From: a virus
Length of the DNA stretch: 25,244 nt
Reading direction: 5' to 3' (one strand)
IMG/VR virus record: IMGVR_UViG_3300010299_000058
Span: 1-25,244 of that record
The notes under the pieces were generated by a model. The model ran no database searches, had not been told where the DNA came from, and saw only the letters and a list, made by a program, of their open reading frames with translations. Below, one piece after another: positions 19,652-25,244 of the stretch (positions within the stretch are counted from its first letter, which is position 1; each line of letters opens with the position of its first letter). The position numbers and the translations under genes were made by a program.

Positions 19652-20471
19652 AGAAAATGCAGAAGAGAATTTAACACCAATGGAGCTACCTGAAATGGAA
19701 GGTACCTCATATTCTGAATTTAAGGAGTGGATTGTTAAACATAGAGAAGCAGAAGAATATAACCACAATTTAGGCAGAAAAAGAAGAGGTAGAAAAAGAA
19801 AAAGCAAAATGTATTTTACTATTGAAACTGAAAATGCTATTGTTGTTTATAACCATACAGACCCAGAAGATACTTATATAAGAAATGAAATTTATAATGA
19901 ACATATAAAATATGCCTTTGATAAATTGGCTGAAAATATGATTCATACTTTTAAATTTTATTATTTTAAGGATTCTACAATAGATGTTCAGCATGCTGTA
20001 ATTACCCACCTTCTTGAAAGATTACCTAAATTCACAAAAGGTAAAGGTAAGGCTTTTTCATATTTTAGTATTGTTGCAAAAAATTATTTAATATTCAATA
20101 ATAACAATAACTATAAAATGAGTAAAAAGGTTCAAAGCTTGACTGATTTTAATAGTAATACACCTGATGATTTTGATCGGAGCGATGCTCAACAAACAAA
20201 ATCTGAATTCTTAGACTTGTTCTGTGATTATTGTTATGATAGATTGGAAAACATTTTTCCTAATAAAAGAGACCAGAGAATTGCAGATGCAATATTAATA
20301 TTGTTTAAACAAAGAGAAAATATTGAGGAATACAATAAAAAGGCTTTATATGTTATGATTAGAGAAATGACTGATGCCAAAACTCAACAGATTACAAAAG
20401 TTGTTAATCAGATACAAGAGTTATATGTACCTCTATATTCTAAATTTGAAAAAACAGGTATGGTTCAATAA
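19638..20471 (+). CDS. 55: gp55-like sigma factor for late transcription
   Basis: A 277-residue protein resembling the T4 gp55-type late sigma factors of large myoviruses. The core runs from IKYAFDKLAENMIHTFKFYY through DVQHAVITHLLERLPKF to KGKAFSYFSIVAKNYLIFNN, which fits sigma region 2, where the last helix recognises the -10 element. A very basic block (GRKRRGRKRKSK) precedes the core at about residues 45-57. In T4, gp55 works with the sliding clamp and co-activator to read late promoters. Starts at 19611, 19626 and 19638 are all possible; 19638 is chosen because the earlier part lies fully inside the preceding gene. A class B motif and virion genes follow, which fits a late-gene role. Confidence 0.8.
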   Translation: MSKNKENAEENLTPMELPEMEGTSYSEFKEWIVKHREAEEYNHNLGRKRRGRKRKSKMYFTIETENAIVVYNHTDPEDTYIRNEIYNEHIKYAFDKLAENMIHTFKFYYFKDSTIDVQHAVITHLLERLPKFTKGKGKAFSYFSIVAKNYLIFNNNNNYKMSKKVQSLTDFNSNTPDDFDRSDAQQTKSEFLDLFCDYCYDRLENIFPNKRDQRIADAILILFKQRENIEEYNKKALYVMIREMTDAKTQQITKVVNQIQELYVPLYSKFEKTGMVQ

Positions 20472-20484
20472 TTTATGGAAATAA

Positions 20485-20496
20485 CATATTTATATC
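20485..20496 (+). promoter_or_regulatory. class B motif (CATATTTATATC)
   Basis: CATATTTATATCTATAAAGGAG leads into the ATG at 20514 with a strong AAAGGAG site. It directly precedes the virion gene block. Confidence 0.6.
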
Positions 20497-20513
20497 TATA
20501 AAGGAGTACTAAA

Positions 20514-20921
20514 ATGTCTGAATTTGACCATATCGAAATATTCAAAGGTAAAAGTTTTTCTGGACTCTTTAAGGATATATACGAAAATTCCAAAGATAAA
20601 GAAAAACAAATAAAAATATTGATAGCAGAATTACGTCCCCTTGTCAAAACAATAGGGGATGCTACTATCATTGTTCCTTTAATTAAGGAATACCTAGATA
20701 TAGGTGTTAAAAATGATGAACAGTTGGTTAAATTGGCTGCCATAGTTCAGAGAGCTACAAAAACCACTGGTGATGATTCAAGTGGTGGTTTTGCATTAAC
20801 ACCTGAGGAGAAGGAACAGCTCCTTAAAAAAGCAGATGAGGTTGCAGATGAATTCGGCAAAAGCGATGAAAAATTTGTTGACCTTTTAGAAAAAACTGAC
20901 TCCTTAAAGAAGGAGGATTAA
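20514..20921 (+). CDS. helical hypothetical protein heading the virion block
   Basis: A 135-residue acidic, helical protein (IYENSKDKEKQIKILIAELR; LLKKADEVADEFGKSDEKFV). A Gly/Ser-rich hinge (TTGDDSSGGFALTPEE) separates two helical halves. No family is recognised. It is the first gene after the class B motif and has a strong ribosome-binding site. The next gene begins directly after its stop, so it is likely a virion or assembly protein made with the central spike. Confidence 0.65.
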   Translation: MSEFDHIEIFKGKSFSGLFKDIYENSKDKEKQIKILIAELRPLVKTIGDATIIVPLIKEYLDIGVKNDEQLVKLAAIVQRATKTTGDDSSGGFALTPEEKEQLLKKADEVADEFGKSDEKFVDLLEKTDSLKKED

Positions 20922-22166
20922 ATGTCTGGTTTTGACAATCAACCTTTTTTTTCAAAAAAATCTAAAAACAATTCAATGGAAAAACTTTGGCCGGCTGTTC
21001 AAGCTGCTGAGGTTTTAGATATAATCTTAGATTCCAATCACCCAAGATATACAGACGTCAATGATATTGGCAAAATAAAATATAGAGCAATTAACAGTGA
21101 CTATGGTAAACCCTTAGATTCAGATGATGATGGTGGTGGAGCTTGGGCAAAACCTCTTGAATTGGCATTTAAACAATTACCATTAATACATGAAACTGTG
21201 ATATTGATAAAATCTATGAATAGCAAAACTGGCGAAACTCCAGGAGGTACTTCATATTCATATTTACCAATGTCTGCAGCTCCTCATGCAAATCTAAATT
21301 ATAATCCTGTTCCAGGTGCTGGTTCTCAAAAAGGTTCTAATGCCAAAGTTAATCAAGGTAAAGATTTTACAGGCAACAAATCCAAATCAGATACTGAAAG
21401 ACAAGATTTAAAATGGGGTGAATATTTCAAGGAAAAACCTTCAATAGAAAGACTTAGACCTTTTGAAGGTGATTCGATAATTGAAAGTAGATGGGGTACA
21501 TCTATAAGAATGGGTAGTACCATAAATGACAGCGACATAAAAAATGGTGGTACAAAAACAACTTGGTCAGCAAGAGGTGATAATGGTGACCCAATTTTAA
21601 TTATTAGAAATGGTATATCGGAAGAGTCCGAATCGACTGAAGCATATATTGAAAATGTAGATAATGAAAAAACATCGATATGGTTAACATCGACTCAACT
21701 TGTCAATATTACACTTGCATCCAAAAGATTTGGCACCTATGGAATAAGTCCACAGAGAACCAATGGTTGGCCTTCTGACTATGTGCCAACTTTAACACCT
21801 GAATATGAAGGTAGGCAGGTAATAATAAATTCAGGTAGAATAATACTGAATGCAGGTGATGATTCTATTTTTATGTCTTCAAAAAATTCAATTGGTATTA
21901 TGTCTGAAGGTTCAATACATATTGATTCTAAAAAACCTGTTGTTATTGAAGGTGAATCTGTAAGAATAGGTATGGGTGCTAGACAACCTGCACTTTTAGG
22001 TCAATCGACAGTTGATTTTTTAAGAGAGCTTTTAATATATTTACAAGCACTAGACATTGCAACAACTGTTGGTCCGGGATTATGTGGTCCAGGAGGAAAT
22101 GCTAATTTTAGCACACTTTTAAATAAGCTAGAGGATTTAAAATGTACTGTGGCTAAGGTGGAGTAA
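20922..22166 (+). CDS. 5: baseplate central spike protein, gp5-like without lysozyme domain
   Basis: A 414-residue protein resembling the T4 gp5 / GpV spike at the tip of the tail tube. An OB-fold-like N-terminal part (DVNDIGKIKYRAINSDYG, AKPLELAFKQLPLIHETVIL) is followed by a Gly/Ser/Asn-rich linker and a second domain. Residues about 305-365 show short repeating strands (IINSGRIILNAGDDSIFMSS, IHIDSKKPVVIEGESVRIG) typical of the trimeric beta-helix needle. The T4 lysozyme domain is absent. A C-terminal segment with LRELLIYLQAL follows. The ATG has an AAGGAGG site and follows the previous gene with no gap. Confidence 0.8.
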   Translation: MSGFDNQPFFSKKSKNNSMEKLWPAVQAAEVLDIILDSNHPRYTDVNDIGKIKYRAINSDYGKPLDSDDDGGGAWAKPLELAFKQLPLIHETVILIKSMNSKTGETPGGTSYSYLPMSAAPHANLNYNPVPGAGSQKGSNAKVNQGKDFTGNKSKSDTERQDLKWGEYFKEKPSIERLRPFEGDSIIESRWGTSIRMGSTINDSDIKNGGTKTTWSARGDNGDPILIIRNGISEESESTEAYIENVDNEKTSIWLTSTQLVNITLASKRFGTYGISPQRTNGWPSDYVPTLTPEYEGRQVIINSGRIILNAGDDSIFMSSKNSIGIMSEGSIHIDSKKPVVIEGESVRIGMGARQPALLGQSTVDFLRELLIYLQALDIATTVGPGLCGPGGNANFSTLLNKLEDLKCTVAKVE

Positions 22167-22168
22167 TT

Positions 22169-23947
22169 ATGCCAATAGTTTGGAAAACACAATTCACATT
22201 TCCTTTTATTGCCAAGTTATTATCAGGTAGTGTAAAAGACCCAATAAGCTTTGCTGGTGCAATTGCCAGTACATACGACTCCTGCATAAAAACAGGTTTT
22301 CCATTACCTCCAGCACCTCCTGTTCCTTTCACAACTGGTAAAACACCTCTCTTAAAATCAGCTATTGCTATTGGTTTTGGTCTTAAATTGTTGCAAATAA
22401 TATTGAAGATTCTTAAAGGAAACCAAAAATCTTTTAATTTATATTTTGGAAAAATAAATAAACAGTTGTCACAAGAGGCTAATGAACTTAGCTCTCAATT
22501 GAACCAGGCACTGAAATCATATGATAATGATGTGAAGGAAACTTTAAAAGGTATTGATGATTCAACTGCACAATTAACATTTAATTATAATACACCACCT
22601 CCAGGAGCTCCTGTTTCTGCTGGACAATATGTTGTTGTTGATATCGGTGACCCATGTATTAAAAAATATGTAATACCTCTTCAAAATATTGACCAGGCAA
22701 CATTTAATAATTGGGTAAATGGTCAAGTTGACCAAGATGCAAAGGATGCAATAAAAAAATCAATCTTGGAAACATACAATCAAAATTCGAATATGATTAG
22801 TAGTTTAGGTAAAAACATTTTAGACTCTGCATCTGAAGCAAATGACGAATTAAATGATAGGAGAAAATTATATATTCAATTTGCAAATTTGTTTCCACTT
22901 CTTTTTAAAATTTTATTCACAACAAAGCCGAATATTATAAAGGTTATTGCTGGCTTACCTTTATTGCTTAGAGGTATTATAAAAAATCTTAATATACCTG
23001 TTAAGGAGAAAATAAAAACAATAAAAGAACTCAATTCCAAATTAAATTCATTAGGTCCTGAGGCTGCAGCTCAAGCCAAAACAATTTTAGAATCAATCCA
23101 GATTGAAACAGAAGAGTTAAAAAAATACACATCAATTCTTTCTTCAATACCTAAATCCATTGCAAAAATATTTCTTATCAATCCTTTAAAACTTATTAAT
23201 TTTCCTGAATTGGATTTTAAATCGAGGATACGAGAAGTTAATCAATACATAAGTAAACAAATGGATGTAGCTGCAAATGAAATAAACGAGCTGAATAAAA
23301 ATAAATCCAATTTATATAAAGATATGTCTTCAATAAACGATGCCAAAAATGCAATCGCAAAGGCAATATCAGAAGCCCAAAATGTTTTAGGTTCAAATGT
23401 AAATTCAACAAATCTAGACAATGAAGTTAGAAATCAGTTAGCAACAATATTACCTTGTACATGTTTGTCAGATGAAGATAAAAATAATATTCTTTCTCTT
23501 TCTGCATACAATGATGGTTCATTAGGTGTAAAGGCAAAATCTCTTGTTGGTTCAATAGACTCCAAAGGTAAAAATAGAATGGCATCGATAGATGCTGATA
23601 TTGATGATGTACAGAAAAGATTAGAGAATTTAAGAAACATAAAAAGAAGGAATGGAGATATTGATAAGAATTTTGATTTTAGAACACCTGAAAATTTATT
23701 TGATATAGCATTAGGTGTTGGATTACTTGCATATTGGTTAGGTGGTGTTATTCCAAGTGCAGGAATTGCAACTGTTATATTGCCAGGACTACCTCCAGTA
23801 GCATTAGGTTTAAAAACCAATTTTAAAGGTCCATTGAAATTCTTTACCAGTCTTGAATTGATATTTCAAGTACATGCTTTTACAGTGGCAGGTATTTATA
23901 CACCACCACCTCCAGCCCCACCACTTCCTTGGGTTGGATATTTCTAA
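22169..23947 (+). CDS. large probable virion/baseplate protein with proline-rich ends
   Basis: A 592-residue protein between the spike and gp25 genes, so probably part of the tail or baseplate. Two similar Pro-rich stretches sit near its ends: GFPLPPAPPVPF at about residues 43-54 and TPPPPAPPLPWVGYF at the C-terminus. Between them are long helical and coiled-coil parts (KINKQLSQEANELSSQLNQA; KSRIREVNQYISKQMDVAAN) and hydrophobic stretches (LLKSAIAIGFGLKLLQIILK; IALGVGLLAYWLGGVIPSAG) that might insert in a membrane. No named family is recognised. It could be a hub or tape-like component. Confidence 0.65.
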   Translation: MPIVWKTQFTFPFIAKLLSGSVKDPISFAGAIASTYDSCIKTGFPLPPAPPVPFTTGKTPLLKSAIAIGFGLKLLQIILKILKGNQKSFNLYFGKINKQLSQEANELSSQLNQALKSYDNDVKETLKGIDDSTAQLTFNYNTPPPGAPVSAGQYVVVDIGDPCIKKYVIPLQNIDQATFNNWVNGQVDQDAKDAIKKSILETYNQNSNMISSLGKNILDSASEANDELNDRRKLYIQFANLFPLLFKILFTTKPNIIKVIAGLPLLLRGIIKNLNIPVKEKIKTIKELNSKLNSLGPEAAAQAKTILESIQIETEELKKYTSILSSIPKSIAKIFLINPLKLINFPELDFKSRIREVNQYISKQMDVAANEINELNKNKSNLYKDMSSINDAKNAIAKAISEAQNVLGSNVNSTNLDNEVRNQLATILPCTCLSDEDKNNILSLSAYNDGSLGVKAKSLVGSIDSKGKNRMASIDADIDDVQKRLENLRNIKRRNGDIDKNFDFRTPENLFDIALGVGLLAYWLGGVIPSAGIATVILPGLPPVALGLKTNFKGPLKFFTSLELIFQVHAFTVAGIYTPPPPAPPLPWVGYF

Positions 23948-23960
23948 AAAACAATTTACT

Positions 23961-23972
23961 AAATATTTATAT
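23961..23972 (+). promoter_or_regulatory. class B motif (AAATATTTATAT)
   Basis: AAATATTTATATCTAAACAAAGGA precedes the ATG at 23989; ATATTTATATCTA is shared with the site at 20485. It would start a separate transcript for the wedge genes. Confidence 0.6.
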
Positions 23973-23988
23973 CTAAACAAAGGATTGA

Positions 23989-24549
23989 ATGATGAAATCT
24001 TCAGATTTTATAAAAAAAATTAAGGAAATTATTGCAGAAGAGGTACGAGTTGCAGTTAGAACTGAAATGCGTGGAATTAGAGAAGAGGTTAAATCTGCAT
24101 TAAATGAATTAATTAATGAGAATAAAAAGGTTGACCACAAAAAGGTAATGGAAGTAGGCATGCAAAACTACAAACAAAAACCTAGTAATAAATCTAAAAA
24201 GGTTTACCATAAAGACCCATTAATGCAAAGCATACTTGAGGAAACAGCCAATAGTATGGTTAATGAAAACATTGAAGAGGAATGGCCAACAATGGGTGGT
24301 AGAGATTTTACATCGGCTGATTCACATTTAGGTGTTGGTGGTGATTTTAAATCTAACCTAAATTCAATGATTAACCCTCGGGCAAATACAGCAGTTTCTC
24401 CGGAGGTTAAATTGAATAGAATGATGCCTAAAGATTCAAAACATTTAGCTGATAAAATTGATGATAAAACTAAGGAAGTTTTAACTAGAGATTACAGTTC
24501 TTTAATGAAAAAAATGGCTGAAAAAGACAAAGAAAAAGGTAGAGTATAA
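23989..24549 (+). CDS. hypothetical virion-block protein
   Basis: A 186-residue mixed-charge protein. The N-terminal 45 residues form an amphipathic helix or coiled coil (DFIKKIKEIIAEEVRVAVRT, EMRGIREEVKSALNELI). A Lys-rich linker follows, then a Gly/Asn-rich middle (GGRDFTSADSHLGVGGDFKS) and a charged helical end. Starts at 23989 and 23992 are equally possible; the later one has better spacing from AAAGGA. It overlaps the gp25 start by 1 nt. The place before gp25 suggests a role in baseplate assembly, but no family is recognised. Confidence 0.65.
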   Translation: MMKSSDFIKKIKEIIAEEVRVAVRTEMRGIREEVKSALNELINENKKVDHKKVMEVGMQNYKQKPSNKSKKVYHKDPLMQSILEETANSMVNENIEEEWPTMGGRDFTSADSHLGVGGDFKSNLNSMINPRANTAVSPEVKLNRMMPKDSKHLADKIDDKTKEVLTRDYSSLMKKMAEKDKEKGRV

Positions 24550-24965
24550 TGTCAAACGTTAGAATAGACCCACTTGATTTTGAAAAGGATGTTGCCATTG
24601 GTTTCTCCTTTCCACTTTCCAACAAAACAGGTGGAGGGTTTGCTCTTAATTATGATACTCTAAGTCAGGCCAGGGATAATATAAAGAATCTTCTTTTGAC
24701 TGAAAAAGGTGAAAGGTATATGCAACCTGATTTTGGAACCAGTCTTAGAAAATTTATATTTGAAATGAATAACGAAGACATAGAGGAAGGAATAGAAATG
24801 GAGATAAAAAAATCTGTTTCGTTTTGGCTTCCTTATGTAACAATAGATGAAATAAAATTTAACAGATATGAAAATATTGTTCATCTATATATAAGATTTT
24901 TTCTCAATGGTAATGATTTTGATAAGGAGTCTTTAACACTTTCACTTAACGCTAAACAAATTTAA
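24549..24965 (+). CDS. 25: baseplate wedge protein gp25 (GPW/gp25 family)
   Basis: A 138-residue protein of the gp25/GpW-like baseplate family, a lysozyme-fold-related core wedge subunit of contractile tails. The hallmark segment is NIKNLLLTEKGERYMQPDFG, followed by TSLRKFIFE, which fits the family pattern in which an LLLT-GER-P-G-L block precedes an acidic helix. The N-terminus (DPLDFEKDVAIGFSFPLSN) and the terminal strands (VHLYIRFFLNGND) also fit. The length is close to T4 gp25 (132 aa). It precedes gp6 by 19 nt, the order common to T4-like and related contractile systems. Confidence 0.93.
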   Translation: MSNVRIDPLDFEKDVAIGFSFPLSNKTGGGFALNYDTLSQARDNIKNLLLTEKGERYMQPDFGTSLRKFIFEMNNEDIEEGIEMEIKKSVSFWLPYVTIDEIKFNRYENIVHLYIRFFLNGNDFDKESLTLSLNAKQI

Positions 24966-24984
24966 TAAGGATTAAGGATATTAA

Positions 24985-25244
24985 ATGTCACATAACAAGG
25001 AATCTAAAAGAGCCAGGAAAGAGATTAGATATCTAAATAAGAATTTTGAACAGTTTAGGAAATCAATGGTAGACTTTGCAAAGGTTTACTTTCCTAACAC
25101 ATTCAACGATTTTAATGAATCTGACCCTGGAATGATGTTTGTGGAGATGGCATCCTATGTTGGTGATGTTTTATCTTACTATATAGATTCTCAACTTAAA
25201 GAATCCATTCTTACAACAGCTGAGGAAAGAGAAAATGTTGTCCA
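24985..25244 (+). CDS. 6: baseplate wedge protein gp6 (partial, runs off the window)
   Basis: The first 86 codons of a gene cut by the window end. The N-terminus MSHNKESKRARKEIRYLNKN is followed by FEQFRKSMVDFAKVYFPNTF, then NDFNESDPGMMFVEMASYVG and DVLSYYIDSQLKES. That SDPG-M-E-AYVGD-L-YYID pattern is typical of gp6/baseplate-J-like wedge proteins. AAGGAT precedes the ATG. It follows gp25 in the expected order. Full-length gp6 is several hundred residues; the rest lies beyond the window. Confidence 0.9.
   Translation, partial: MSHNKESKRARKEIRYLNKNFEQFRKSMVDFAKVYFPNTFNDFNESDPGMMFVEMASYVGDVLSYYIDSQLKESILTTAEERENVV

Noticed and set aside
1-25244. CRISPR arrays, insertion sequences or integrase/attachment sites
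   Set aside because: No regularly spaced repeats, transposase-like or integrase-like proteins were seen; the repeated class A elements are irregularly spaced and lie before genes.

Overview
The window looks like part of the genome of a T4-superfamily contractile-tail phage (myovirus). The right end carries recognisable baseplate genes: a gp5-like central spike, gp25, and the start of gp6. The rest includes a gp55-like late sigma factor, PhoH, an ATP-dependent DNA ligase, T4-type endonuclease V (denV) and many small unknown genes in tight, often overlapping order. Every supported gene is on the + strand. The DNA is AT-rich (sampled lines are about one third G+C), except for the first 1.6 kb, which is visibly richer in G+C. 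The host was not identified directly. A repeated promoter-like element with a TATATTAG core resembles the Bacteroidota -7 box (TAnnTTTG), and many starts lack a Shine-Dalgarno sequence, so a Bacteroidota (perhaps flavobacterial) host is a reasonable inference.

Layout. (1) 25-1561: a GIY-YIG nuclease-like gene, a small gene, denV and a coiled-coil gene, overlapping in series. (2) 1578-7466: units that mostly start at copies of one promoter-like element. They hold small unknowns, a SWIM zinc-finger protein, an Fpg/Nei-type glycosylase, UV-damage endonuclease UvsE, a sigma factor and small membrane proteins. (3) 7467-8102: a gene-free 636-bp stretch rich in RNA structure. It ends in a 114-nt RNA with the tRNA-like domain of tmRNA (including the G3-U70 alanine identity pair) but no room for a tag-coding domain. 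(4) 8103-13474: PhoH, many small genes, a ClpS-like adaptor and an ATP-dependent ligase. (5) 13475-15120: a hairpin-rich spacer, three genes (one with a UVR domain) and a strong intrinsic terminator. (6) 15161-20471: a membrane protein, a zinc-ribbon protein, a peptide-deformylase relative that has lost its catalytic residues, a ClpP-type protease with an intact triad, a lipoprotein-like muralytic enzyme, an HD-domain hydrolase, a small membrane protein and the gp55-like sigma factor. (7) 20514-25244: virion and baseplate genes.

How the parts may work together. Two promoter-like classes are visible. Class A is a roughly 50-bp element seen eight times; seven copies place a TTG exactly 35 nt before TATATTAG. 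Class B is a short ATATTTAT(A/T)T motif, found before the structured RNA, phoH, and several late or structural genes. The phage encodes two sigma-like proteins, so phage-directed switching between classes is plausible. Two functional themes stand out. The first is repair of UV and oxidative DNA damage (denV, Fpg/Nei, uvsE, ligase, a UVR-domain protein). The second is host translation and protein turnover (tmRNA-like RNA, ClpS-like, ClpP, degenerate deformylase). The best candidate for something undescribed is the short tmRNA-like RNA and the structured RNA just upstream of it.
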